Shown one piece after another: positions 26,227-36,800 of a stretch of 64,000 nt of DNA. A program made the position numbers and the translations under genes. The notes under the pieces are model-generated. The model did not search any database and had not been told where the DNA came from. It saw only the letters and a program-made list of their open reading frames with translations. Numbering within the stretch: position 1 is the stretch's first letter; every line of letters begins with the position of its first letter. Source of the DNA: Devosia sp. FJ2-5-3 (GTDB lineage: Bacteria; Pseudomonadota; Alphaproteobacteria; Rhizobiales; Devosiaceae); NCBI RefSeq assembly GCF_029201545.1, contig NZ_CP104007.1, positions 3,320,501 to 3,384,500 on the forward strand, read 5' to 3'.

Positions 26227-27375
26227 ATGGCCCTTTATCAGGCCCCGTCCTTCGAAGCCTTGGAGAGGTTGAGCCTGAGCCGCGATGCGGATCTGGCGCG
26301 GCGCGAGCTCATCAATGCGGAAAGCGTGCGCGGACGCGGCGCACAGTCGAACCGCTCCGGCCGCTTCGAAACCCACGCCCGCGAAAATTTCGACGATGGC
26401 TGGGGCAATGTCGAACCGATGCCGCTGTTCGAAACGACCGAGCATCTCGAGCGCGCCAAGACCATCATCACCACCAATGACAGCCCCGATATCGCTTTCG
26501 AACGCTCGATCAATGCCTATCGCGGCTGCGAGCACGGCTGTTCCTATTGCTTTGCGCGGCCGACCCACGCCTATCTCGGCCATTCGGCGGGGATCGATTT
26601 CGAGCGCGACATCTACGTCAAGGCCAATGCCGTGGAAGCGCTGCGCCAGGAGCTTGGCGCGAGATCCTATCGCCCCAAGGCCATCGCCATGGGCACCAAT
26701 ACCGACCCCTACCAGCCGGCCGAGCGCAAGCACAAGCTGACGCGCGGCATATTGGAAGTGATGCTGGAAACCAAACATCCGGTGATGATCACCACCAAGT
26801 CGGCGCTGATCCTGCGCGACCTCGATATCCTCACCGAGCTGGCCAAGCTCAATCTGGTCAAGGTCGCGATCTCGGTGACCTCGATGGACCACAAGCTGAG
26901 CCGCAAGATGGAGCCGCGCGCCTCCTCCCCCGCCCGGCGGCTCGAAGCCATCAAGGCGCTGAGCGAGGCCGGCATTCCCACCGCCATCTTCGCCTCGCCG
27001 ATGATCCCGGCTATCAACGACATGGAGCTGGAACGCATTCTCGATGCCGGCAAGGCGCAGGGCGCGATCAGCGCCTCGATGATCCTCCTCCGCCTGCCCG
27101 GCGAAGTGCGCGACGTGTTCCGCGAATGGCTGTTGCGCCATTTCCCGGACCGGGTGCGGCACGTGCTCTCGCTGGTGCGCGATACGCGCGGGGGGCGAGA
27201 TTACGATTCGCGCTGGGGCACGCGCATGACCGGTGAAGGCCCCTATGCCACCCTGCTCCGCCAGAGGTTCGAAAAGGCGCGCGAGCGCTATGGGCTCAAT
27301 CCCAAGCTGCCGCCGCTGCGGGCCGATCTCTTCGAAGCGCCGCGCCTGGAAACACGGCAGATGAGCCTCTTCTGA
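26227..27375 (+). CDS. PA0069-family radical SAM protein (SplB-related)
   Basis: The 382-residue protein belongs to the radical SAM family near spore photoproduct lyase (COG1533, PA0069/Rv2578c type). The cluster motif C-x3-C-x2-C is RGCEHGCSYCFARPTHAY, Cys101, Cys105 and Cys108. The SAM-contact segment IAMGTNTDPYQPAERKHKLTR is characteristic. Its reaction is unknown; DNA-lesion repair is a family-based guess that fits the LexA-like box in front. ATG 26227 follows AGGAG; earlier in-frame starts read through the SOS box. Confidence 0.9.
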   Translation: MALYQAPSFEALERLSLSRDADLARRELINAESVRGRGAQSNRSGRFETHARENFDDGWGNVEPMPLFETTEHLERAKTIITTNDSPDIAFERSINAYRGCEHGCSYCFARPTHAYLGHSAGIDFERDIYVKANAVEALRQELGARSYRPKAIAMGTNTDPYQPAERKHKLTRGILEVMLETKHPVMITTKSALILRDLDILTELAKLNLVKVAISVTSMDHKLSRKMEPRASSPARRLEAIKALSEAGIPTAIFASPMIPAINDMELERILDAGKAQGAISASMILLRLPGEVRDVFREWLLRHFPDRVRHVLSLVRDTRGGRDYDSRWGTRMTGEGPYATLLRQRFEKARERYGLNPKLPPLRADLFEAPRLETRQMSLF

Positions 27376-27483
27376 TCCAGGGCGTTCGCGGACATCGGGC
27401 ACCACTTTTCCGGTCCAGACGGGCGACAAAGCAAGCGCCTGGATTGATTTCACCGCGTCGGCGACGCGGTGAAATGCTCTTAT

Positions 27484-28065
27484 TCAGTATTGCGCGACGC
27501 GACGGGAATTGGTGGTCATGAAATCGAGCGCGGCCATGACGCCCTGAAGCGAGAGGCGGGTTTCGACCGGTGCCGGCCGGCCCTCCAATGGCACGGCCAG
27601 CGTCAGGGCCGCACGATCCTTCATCAAATCGACAAGGCGCGCCCGCAATTCGGCATCCACGACAAAATACTGGTTGATAGTGTTGTACCGGGTCTCGATA
27701 TCGGTCCGCATGGCAAGGCTGATCGGCGGCTCGCCCGACAGTTTCAAGACCATCGGCCGGGCTTCGTCATAAATCGCGTCATCGGCTGCGACGGTGACGG
27801 CGATGTCGAGCGCGCCATCCAGACGGTTCAGAATCAATGTCAGCTTGTAGGCAGGCAGCGCGGCGCTGTTCTGGGCCTGGCTGCCCGTGCTGGCGAAGCA
27901 GGAAAAGCTGTAGAAGTCGGGACCATCCTCGTCGATCGCCGCCGGACAGGCCGCGAGCCAATCCCGGTGATATTCGCGCCACTCCCCGGAAGAGTGGTGG
28001 AAAGGCTCGGCACTCACGGATTGGGAAAGGCAGACAAGGGCGGCAAGGCCTGCGACATATCGCAT
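27484..28065 (-). CDS. Secreted hypothetical protein
   Basis: The 193-residue protein starts with a signal peptide (MRYVAGLAALVCLSQSVSAEP), so it is probably periplasmic. The mature part has two Cys in WLAACPAAIDEDGPDFYSFSCF that could pair, and ends NSRRVAQY. I recognise no family. It is divergent from the DUF4180 gene, about 80 bases away. Confidence 0.75.
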   Translation of the reverse strand: MRYVAGLAALVCLSQSVSAEPFHHSSGEWREYHRDWLAACPAAIDEDGPDFYSFSCFASTGSQAQNSAALPAYKLTLILNRLDGALDIAVTVAADDAIYDEARPMVLKLSGEPPISLAMRTDIETRYNTINQYFVVDAELRARLVDLMKDRAALTLAVPLEGRPAPVETRLSLQGVMAALDFMTTNSRRVAQY

Positions 28066-28143
28066 GAAGATACTCTCGGCTTTGCCCCCCGGCGAGACTC
28101 TTATATCAGAAGAGGCCAGAAACGAGAACTCCCGGAGCCGGGT

Positions 28144-28509
28144 ATGGCCGAAGAGACGATCAACGGGGTGAGACTGCTGGTGCTGGACGCCGATGGTCCG
28201 CAATTGTCCAGCGAGGCGGACGCGCTCGATGTCATCGGCCAGACCTATGGCATGGAGATTGACGCCATCGTCGTTCCGGCCAAACGTTTCGTGCCGGAGT
28301 TTTTCCAGCTGAGCACGACGCTGGCCGGTCTCTTTATCCAGAAATTCCAGAATTATCGCCTCCGCCTGATCATCATGGGTGATATTGCGGACAGGGTCGC
28401 GTCGAGCCAGGCACTGGCCGATTTCGTGCGCGAAACCAATCGTGGCGCCCACCATCTCTTCGTCGCCGACCGGACCGAACTGGCCTCTCGGCTGGAGGCG
28501 TCACGCTGA
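28144..28509 (+). CDS. DUF4180 domain protein
   Basis: A 121-residue soluble protein with the DUF4180 pattern: VLDADGPQLSSEADALDVIGQTYGMEIDAIVVP, then LRLIIMGDIADRVASSQALADFVRETNRG. The function is unknown. The stop and the rnhB start overlap (TGATGG), so the two are translationally coupled. ATG 28144 is used; the longer open frame covers the opposite secreted-protein gene. Confidence 0.82.
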   Translation: MAEETINGVRLLVLDADGPQLSSEADALDVIGQTYGMEIDAIVVPAKRFVPEFFQLSTTLAGLFIQKFQNYRLRLIIMGDIADRVASSQALADFVRETNRGAHHLFVADRTELASRLEASR

Positions 28510-29195
28510 TGGCCCGCAAGAGCGTAGTTCAGACCGGCCCCAGCCTCCTCGACGCTTTGCCGGACTGTCCCGATTTTTCCCACGAATCCATGCTGATGGC
28601 GCGCGGCGCACGCCTTGTCGCCGGCGTCGATGAAGCCGGGCGCGGCCCGCTCGCCGGTCCCGTCGTCGTCGCAGCCGTGCGGCTCGATCCCGATCGGATC
28701 CCGGAGGGCCTCAACGATTCCAAGAAGCTGACGGCCGAGCGGCGCGAGGCGCTCTATGCCGAGATCATGGCCTCTGCCGAAGTCGCCATCGCCACCGCGC
28801 CCCCCGACGAGATCGTCGCCCGCAATATTCGCGGCGCCACGCTCGCGGCCATGGCCCGCGCGGTGATCGCCCTGCCCTGCGCGGTGGATCGTGTGCTCGT
28901 CGATGGCCGCGACGTGCCGCCCGGCCTGCCCTGCGAGGGCCTGGCCCTTATCGGCGGCGACGGCCGCAGCGTGTCCATCGCCGCAGCCTCCATCGTCGCC
29001 AAGGTCGTGCGCGACCGGATGTGCACCATCATGGATTGCGACGCGCCCCATTTCGGCTTTTCGGGCCACAAGGGCTATGGCACCGCCGCCCATCTCGCGG
29101 CGCTCAACGCCCACGGCCCATGCCGCCACCACCGCGCCGAATTCGCTCCGGTCGCGGCGCTGCTGGTGCAACAGACGCGTGTCGTGGTCGAGGTT

Positions 29196-29198
<3 letters not shown>
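28509..29198 (+). CDS. rnhB: Ribonuclease HII
   Basis: RNase HII removes ribonucleotides misincorporated in DNA and also cuts RNA-DNA hybrids. The 229 residues include VAGVDEAGRGPLAGPVVVAAV (catalytic Asp-Glu), LNDSKKLTAERRE, then DGRDVPPGLP, and the SIVAKVVRDRM segment with FGFSGHKGYGTAAHLAAL. It overlaps the DUF4180 gene by one base. Its stop lies inside a CtrA-like box that precedes ccrM. Confidence 0.96.
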
Positions 29199-30414
<1,216 letters not shown>

Positions 30415-30449
30415 TCCTGACCTCCAATCGTCTCAGGCTCTATCGACTG

Positions 30450-30478
30450 GCCGCCGGTTTGCCCCGGCGGCTTTTTTG
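30450..30478 (+). terminator. Intrinsic terminator after ccrM
   Basis: GCCGCCGG-TTTGCC-CCGGCGGC is followed by TTTTTTG, a strong hairpin with a T-run, 36 bases after the ccrM stop. Confidence 0.9.
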
Positions 30479-30557
30479 TGTGCTCGTCCCCTCGGCAAAG
30501 CCTTGAAATCTGGGGCAGAAGTCCCATTTTCGGTGTCGCAGCTTTTTGAGGGTAAAA

Positions 30558-30863
30558 ATGGCAACGGATCGGGTTTCAGCCCAATATGACATCGAGAAGA
30601 AGTCCCTGCTGGTGGCTTACCTCCTCTGGGCGTTCCTCGGCTATGTCGGCGCCCACAGGTTTTATCTCGGACGCCCGCTCAGCGGGCTTCTGATGCTGGC
30701 ATTGTCCGGCATAGTGCTGCTCGTCACCCTGGTCAGCTTCGGGCTTTTGAGCTTTCTGTGGTTCATCGTGGCCGTCTGGTGGTTCATCGATGCTCTTCTT
30801 ATTCCCGGCATGGCCGCGAGCCGGAACACCGATATCGCCGACCGGGTCTTCGGCCGCCGCTAG
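30558..30863 (+). CDS. TM2 domain membrane protein
   Basis: A 101-residue protein with the TM2 pattern: a soluble start, then VAYLLWAFLGYVGAHRFYLGRPLSGLLMLAL (first helix and the G-x-H-x-FYLG turn), and a second helix pair ending WFIVAVWWFIDALLIPGM. The function of TM2 proteins in bacteria is not known. ATG 30558 follows GAGGGT. Its stop overlaps the end of the convergent mutY by four bases. Confidence 0.88.
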   Translation: MATDRVSAQYDIEKKSLLVAYLLWAFLGYVGAHRFYLGRPLSGLLMLALSGIVLLVTLVSFGLLSFLWFIVAVWWFIDALLIPGMAASRNTDIADRVFGRR

Positions 30864-31912
30864 CGCAGCCCTGCCTGCGCCAACACCTTTCGGAACAAGG
30901 TCGGCAGTGCCTCGCCGCCGAGCGCGTGCGGGGCGCTCCACCAGCCGGTGTCGAGCCCATCGGGCGCCACACTGGCCGACCAAACCTCCAGCTCCAGCCG
31001 GAAATGGGTGAACACATGCACGACCTGCCCGCGATGCCGCCACTCGGCGGCCAGCGGGTAGTCGGGTTCGCCCAATTCCGAAGTCCATTCTGACGTCGGC
31101 ACCTCGGTCATCTTGGCCAATAGCCCCTTGTCCGGCCGCGTGCGCAGATAGACGTCGCCATCGGCGTCGGTCATGACGAAGGCATGGCCCTTGCGCACCG
31201 GCTTTTCGGCCTTTTCCGGCTTTATCGGATAGAGCAGCGGCGTGCCGTCTCTTGCCGCGCGGCAGTCCGACTGCAGCGGGCAGAGCATGCACAGCGCGGA
31301 TCGCGGCGCGCAGATCGTCGCCCCCAGATCCATCATTGCCTGGGCAAAGTCGCCGGCGCGCGCCGGCACAGAGGCCTGGAGGGCCGCCCAGAGTTCGTCC
31401 TTGGCCTCGCGCACCGGGACCGGCAGCGCATAATAGCGCGCCAGCACCCGGTCGAGATTGCCGTCGAGCACGGCGACCTTCTCGTCATAGCAGATGGCGG
31501 CAATGGCCGCGCTGGTATAGGCGCCAATGCCCGGCAGGCTCAAAAGTCCCGCCGCAGTCGTCGGAAACACGCCGCCATGCTCCTCCACCACCGCAATTGC
31601 GCAGGCATGCAGGTTTCGCGCCCGGGCATAATAGCCCAGCCCCGCCCATTCACGCAGCACGGCGTCGAGCGGCGCCGCGGCGAGATCGTGGACACTCGGC
31701 CAAAGGCTGGTGAAGCGGAGGAAATAGGTTTTGACCGCCGCAACGGTCGTCTGCTGCAGCATCACCTCGCTCAGCCAGATGCGATAGGGATCGGGCTTTA
31801 CCCCGCCGGCCCGATCAGCGGGCGACACGCGCCAGGGCAGATCCCGCGCGTGGTCGTCATACCAGGCGAGAATTGCGGCCGCGTCGATCCGGCGCGGAGA
31901 GATGAGCTGCAT
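30860..31912 (-). CDS. mutY: A/G-specific adenine glycosylase
   Basis: MutY removes adenine mispaired with 8-oxoguanine. The 350 residues show WYDDHARDLPWR, then IWLSEVMLQQTTV, the helix-hairpin-helix LLSLPGIGAYTSAAIAAI and catalytic Asp in VLDGNLDRVLAR. The 4Fe-4S loop is C-x6-C-x2-C-x5-C in CAPRSALCMLCPLQSDC. A C-terminal NUDIX-like 8-oxoG recognition domain follows. In alphaproteobacteria mutY commonly lies beside DUF721, DsbA and smc, as here. Confidence 0.95.
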   Translation of the reverse strand: MQLISPRRIDAAAILAWYDDHARDLPWRVSPADRAGGVKPDPYRIWLSEVMLQQTTVAAVKTYFLRFTSLWPSVHDLAAAPLDAVLREWAGLGYYARARNLHACAIAVVEEHGGVFPTTAAGLLSLPGIGAYTSAAIAAICYDEKVAVLDGNLDRVLARYYALPVPVREAKDELWAALQASVPARAGDFAQAMMDLGATICAPRSALCMLCPLQSDCRAARDGTPLLYPIKPEKAEKPVRKGHAFVMTDADGDVYLRTRPDKGLLAKMTEVPTSEWTSELGEPDYPLAAEWRHRGQVVHVFTHFRLELEVWSASVAPDGLDTGWWSAPHALGGEALPTLFRKVLAQAGLR

Positions 31913-31921
31913 GAATTCAAA

Positions 31922-32272
31922 CTATCGAGGCGTTACAGCGGCCAGTATGGCGTCGAGCTTTTCATCGAGGCGTTCAAGCCGAAGCTCCACACCATCCAGA
32001 CGGGAAACGTAGCCGTCCAGACGCCCCTCAAGCGCTGTTTCGAGGCGGGTTTCCAGATTGGCGATGGCGCCACCCAATTCGAGCTTAACCAGCGTCTCCA
32101 GATCGTCGCGAAGTTCGACGATCCGATGTTCCTGCCGAGAAAAATGCTCGGAAATAAGGGTAAAGGAGCGGCGGATCTCCCGGCTTTCGATCCGAACGGC
32201 GCGAAGTTCATCCAGCAGCTGTGCCTGCTGCCGACTTAGAAATTCGAGAGTGACTGTCTCGTCAGAGATCAT
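31922..32272 (-). CDS. Short coiled-coil hypothetical protein
   Basis: The 116-residue protein is almost entirely helical, with heptad-like Leu spacing in LEFLSRQQAQLLDELRAVRIE and a second run ETRLETALEGRLDGYV to LRLERLDEKLDAILA. It has no signal or membrane helix. I recognise no family; a coiled-coil adaptor is possible. It starts divergently from the DUF721 gene and ends 9 bases before mutY. Confidence 0.65.
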   Translation of the reverse strand: MISDETVTLEFLSRQQAQLLDELRAVRIESREIRRSFTLISEHFSRQEHRIVELRDDLETLVKLELGGAIANLETRLETALEGRLDGYVSRLDGVELRLERLDEKLDAILAAVTPR

Positions 32273-32330
32273 GGTGTGCTCCAGTCCGAGCAATATAGGC
32301 CATTGCATGCTTATCTGCTAGTAGACCGAC

Positions 32331-32846
32331 ATGGCCGATACCACGCCCGAGCCCAAACGCCGCAACAAGACGCTCAACCTCGCCGATGTGCTGGCGGGGG
32401 CGCTCGATCCCGTGCTCAAGAAGCGCGGCTTTGCCACGCGCGATATCATCACCCACTGGCAGGCCATCGCCCCGCGCCCTTATGATCAAATCACCATGCC
32501 CGACAAGCTGGTCTGGCCGCGCAAATCCGCAAACAGCCATGAAGGCGCCGTGCTTTATCTGCGCTGCGCGCCGGGACAGGCACTTCTTGCACAGCATGAC
32601 GCCCCGGCGATCGCTGCGGCGGTGAACCGCTATTTCGGCTATGTGCTGGTTCAGGACGTCCGCCTCTCGGCGGAGCCGTTCACGCCGGGTTCAGGCCGGA
32701 AGACCCAAAAAACCAGGGAGCCGAGCCCGAGCGAAATCGCAAAGGTCAGCGAAGCGGTCGAAAAAGTGGAAGATAGCGAGCTGCGCGAAGCGCTGAGAAC
32801 CCTCGGACTGGCGCTCTCCAGCCGGTCCGGCAACAAAAGGGAATGA
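32331..32846 (+). CDS. DUF721 protein (DciA-related)
   Basis: The 171-residue protein has the DUF721 core: LADVLAGALDPVLKKRGFATRDIITHWQAIAP, then VLYLRCAPGQALLAQHDAPAIAAAVNRYFGY. DciA-type DUF721 proteins load the replicative helicase DnaB in bacteria that lack DnaC/DnaI; a role here is a family-based inference. The C-terminal 55 residues are charged and variable. It is followed by dsbA and smc. Confidence 0.85.
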   Translation: MADTTPEPKRRNKTLNLADVLAGALDPVLKKRGFATRDIITHWQAIAPRPYDQITMPDKLVWPRKSANSHEGAVLYLRCAPGQALLAQHDAPAIAAAVNRYFGYVLVQDVRLSAEPFTPGSGRKTQKTREPSPSEIAKVSEAVEKVEDSELREALRTLGLALSSRSGNKRE

Positions 32847-32934
32847 GTGTTCACCCCCAAGTGATAATCTTGCCCACTTGCCGACACGCCGGCCTTGTGT
32901 AGTGTCGCCGTCATAAAAACCAGGAGCCTGAGAC

Positions 32935-33699
32935 GTGAAATTCAATCGCCGTGAGACCCTTGTCCTTGCAGCCGCAGCATCGGCGCTGAGCCTATGCGGC
33001 ATTTCGGCCAGCCAGGCTGCCGAAGGCGACGTGATCGACCAGGCCAAGCTGATGGCCCCAGCCGGCGGGATTGCAGACAAGATCCTGGGCAATCCGGATG
33101 CACCGGTCACCGTCATCGAATATGCCTCGCCGACCTGCCCGCACTGCGCGACGTTCCACAACACCGTCTATGAGCACTTCAAAGCCGAATATGTGGACAC
33201 GGGCAAGGTCAAGTTCATCCTGCGCCCCTTCGTGCGCAACGTGCTCGACGCGGCCATCTTCATGCTGGCCGAAGCTGCCGGCGAAGCCAATTACCACAAT
33301 GTCATCGGGACCTTCTTCAAGACCCAGACCACATGGGGCACCTCGGACAAGCCGCGCGACGCGATGCTCGACGTGGCCATGCAGCTTGGCTTTACCCAGG
33401 AAAGCTTTGAAGCTGCCTTGACGAATCAGGACCTGTTCACCGGGATGGAAGCCCAGCGCGAACAGGCGCTGAATGAATTCGGACTCCAGGGCACGCCGAC
33501 CTTTTATGTCAATGGCAAGACGCTTTCGGGAGACAAGACGCTTGCGCAGCTCGCTGCCGAGATCGACCCGCTTGTGCCTGCCGATTTCGTCGCGCCAACC
33601 GCTGCGACCGAAGCTCCTGCGACGGACGCCATGGCTCCGGCCGGCGACGCAATGGCACCAGCCGGCGGCACAATGGCACCGGCCCCTGCCCAGCCGTAA
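32935..33699 (+). CDS. DsbA-family thiol:disulfide oxidoreductase
   Basis: The periplasmic thioredoxin-fold protein has 254 residues. Its signal peptide has a twin Arg (NRRETLVLAAAASALSL) and may be a Tat signal. The active site is Cys68-Pro-His-Cys71 in ASPTCPHCATFHN, and the cis-Pro loop is LQGTPTFYVNGK. The last 30 residues form an unusual low-complexity tail with repeated DAMAPAG units. Upstream is DUF721 and downstream smc. Confidence 0.92.
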   Translation: MKFNRRETLVLAAAASALSLCGISASQAAEGDVIDQAKLMAPAGGIADKILGNPDAPVTVIEYASPTCPHCATFHNTVYEHFKAEYVDTGKVKFILRPFVRNVLDAAIFMLAEAAGEANYHNVIGTFFKTQTTWGTSDKPRDAMLDVAMQLGFTQESFEAALTNQDLFTGMEAQREQALNEFGLQGTPTFYVNGKTLSGDKTLAQLAAEIDPLVPADFVAPTAATEAPATDAMAPAGDAMAPAGGTMAPAPAQP

Positions 33700-33770
33700 G
33701 CTTGTCAGTCGACACGCTTGCCTGCCTGTTGGGTTCAAGCGTGCCGGCCTGACCATACACTTTATGCAGC

Positions 33771-33801
33771 ACCTCCCCCTTGAAGGGGGAGGTTGGGAGG
33801 G
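33771..33801. repeat. Palindromic repeat, CCTCCCC family
   Basis: ACCTCCCCCT-TGA-AGGGGGAGGT (33771-33793) has perfect 10-base arms, the longest of this family here, followed by TGGGAGGGGG. It lies between dsbA and smc. Confidence 0.82.
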
Positions 33802-33867
33802 GGTGCGGACGCCCCCCTATCCCGACGCCTCCTCCCCCGCCCTCCCCGCTGGCACTGGGGAAAATCC

Positions 33868-36800
33868 GTGAAATTCGAACGCCTCCGGCTGCACGGCTTT
33901 AAATCCTTCAGCGACGAAACCATCCTGGTCATGGAGCCGGGCCTCACCGGCATTGTCGGGCCGAACGGGTGCGGAAAATCCAATCTCGTCGAAGCCATGC
34001 GCTGGGTCATGGGCGAGAATTCCTACAAGGCCATGCGCGCTTCGGGCATGGATGATGTGATCTTTTCCGGCTCGGGCAATCGGCCGGGGCGCAACTCGGC
34101 CGAAGTGACCCTCGTCCTCGACAATAGCGATCGCACCGCCCCCGCCGCCCTCAATATTGCCGATGTGCTCGAAGTGACCCGCCGCATCGAACGCGAGCAG
34201 GGCTCGGTCTATCGCGTCAACGGCAAGGAAGTGCGCGCCCGCGACGTGCAATTGCTGTTCGCCGACGCTTCCACCGGCGCTCATTCTCCCGCCATGGTGC
34301 GCCAGGGTCAGATCGGCGAGCTGATCGCGGCAAAGCCCACGGCGCGACGGGCGCTGCTCGAAGAGGCAGCCGGCATTTCGGGGCTGCATTCGCGCCGCCG
34401 TGAGGCCGAATTGCGCCTGCGGGCAGCCGAGCAAAATCTCGAACGTGTCGAAGACGTCATCGCCCAGATCGAGATCCAGCTCGAGACGCTGAAACGCCAG
34501 GCGCGCCTCGCCATCCGCTATCGCAGCCTTTCCGGCGACATCCGGCGCGCCGAGGCGACGCTGTTTCACATTCGCTGGGTCGCCAGCCGTGCCGCCGAAA
34601 AAGAGGCCGAGGCCGCGCAGTCCGTGCTGATCCGCCAGCTCGCCGATGCCATGCACGAAGAGCATGAGGCCAAAAAGCGCGTCGACACCAGCGAGGCCGC
34701 GCTCACTCCGCTCAAGGAGCGCGAGGCGGTGACCGGGGCCGTGCTGCAGCGCTACAAGATCCTCCACGAACAGCTGGCCGACGAAGCGCGCCGCATGGAC
34801 CAGCGCCGCGCCGAGCTGGAGGATCGCCTCCGCCAGATCGCCGCCGATGGCGTGCGCGAACGGCAATTGGTCGAGGAAAGCGAGGAAACCCTCGCCGCCT
34901 ATGCCGAAGAGCGGGCCAATCTCGAAGCCGAGCAGGAAGAGAACCAGGCCGAATATGATGCGGCCCAGGAACTGGCCGAGGCCGCGCGGGACGCTGTCAT
35001 CGCGGCGGAAGCCGAGAGCCGAAGTGCCGCCGACCGGCTTTCACAATTGCGCGCCCGCCGCGCCGAGGCGCTCCGCATGACCCAGGATGCCCAGCAAAGA
35101 CGCGCCCGCCTGCAGCAGGAGCTAAGCACCGTCGAGGCCGAGATGGCAGAGATCTCGGCAACGCTCGACGCGGATGCGGCGGTGCATGAGGCCCGCGCCG
35201 CGTTGACCGAGGCGCAGGACAACGCCGAGGAGGCAGAGGAAACCGCCCTCGCCGCCGAAGAAGCCGCCATGAATGCGCAGGGCAGGCTCGACGACGCGCG
35301 CCCCCGCCTCGGCGAGCTCGACGCGCTGGTGACCCGTCTTGAAGCGGAGGCCACCACGCTCGGCAAGATGCTCAATATCGGCGCCAGCCTGTGGCCGGCA
35401 ATCGTCGATGAATTGCGGGTCGAACCCGGCTACGAAACCGCACTCGGTGCGGCGCTGGGCGATGATCTCGAAGCGTCCTCGGATGCCGGGGCACCGATGC
35501 ACTGGTCGGTGGCCATTGAAGGCTATGACGATCCGGCCCTGCCCCAGGGCGCCGAGCCGCTGTCGCGCTACGTCGTCGGCACCCCCTTGCTGAAGCGGCG
35601 CCTCGACCAGATCGGCCTTGTCGATCCGGCTGACGGGCCCAGCCTGATGCAGGCCCTCTGGCCCGGTCAGCGCCTCGTGACCATCGATGGCGCGTTCTGG
35701 CGCTGGGATGGACTGGTCTCGGCGGCCGACGCTCCGACCCCGGCGGCGCAGCGCCTCGCCCAGCGCAATCGTCTCGCCGAGCTGGACGAAGAAATCCTCC
35801 GCGCCAAGTCCGAGCGCAACACTTGGCGGCGCGATGTGGACAATCTCACCCGCCAGCTCGACGACGCGCGCCAGGAAGAGCGCAGCCGTCGCGAAATGTG
35901 GCGTGCGGCCCAGCATGCCATCGGTGTTGCCCAATCGTTCCTCGATACGGCACAGCGCGCCCTGGGCGATCTTGCCAGCCGCAAATCGGCGCTCGAGGAA
36001 GCTCATAGCCGTATTCTCGCCGGCCTCGAGGAAATCGAGGAGCGCCGTGCCGCCGCCGAGGACGCGCTGGCCGATGCCGATGACGAAGGCTCAGTCGCCC
36101 AGGAGGTCGAGGCCGGCCAGCGGCGCCTTTCCCGCCTGCGGGACGAAACCGAGCAGGCCCGCGCAAAACTCTCCAATCTCGATGCCGCCGCGCGCATGCG
36201 CCGCTCGCGTCTCGAACAGCTCATGCGCGACAGCACCGCCTGGCAGCGGCGTTTCGAAAGCGCAAAAGGACACCTCGCCACGCTCGACCAGCGCACCGCC
36301 GATGTCCAAACCCAGATGCGCCAGCTTGCCGATGCGCCGGATGGCTTTGCCGATCGCAAGGCCCAGCTCGAAGAGCAGATCGAGGAGGCCGCCGAAGCCC
36401 ATGGCGAGGCCGGCGACCGTCTCGGCGCGGCCCAGACCCTCTGGCGCGAGGCCGAAAAGCAATTGCGCGCCGCCAGCGAAAAGCTCGCCGAAGTGCGCAT
36501 CGAACTCAGCCGCATCGAAGAGCGCCTCAAGGGCAATATGGCCCAGCGCCAGCAGATCGAGCGGCAGGTCGAGGAAACGCTGGGCATTGCTGCCAACAAG
36601 ACGCTCGAAGTCTCCGGCATCCGCCCCGAGGAAGCGCTACCGGCCGAACGCGTCATCGAGCAGAAGCTCGACCGGCTGAAAGCCGAGCGCGAGCGTCTGG
36701 GCGGCGTCAATCTTTCGGCGGAAAAGGAAGCGGAAGAGGTTCAGGAAAAGCGGGACACCATGGTGCGCGACCGCGATGAGCTTATTGAAGCCATCGCCAA

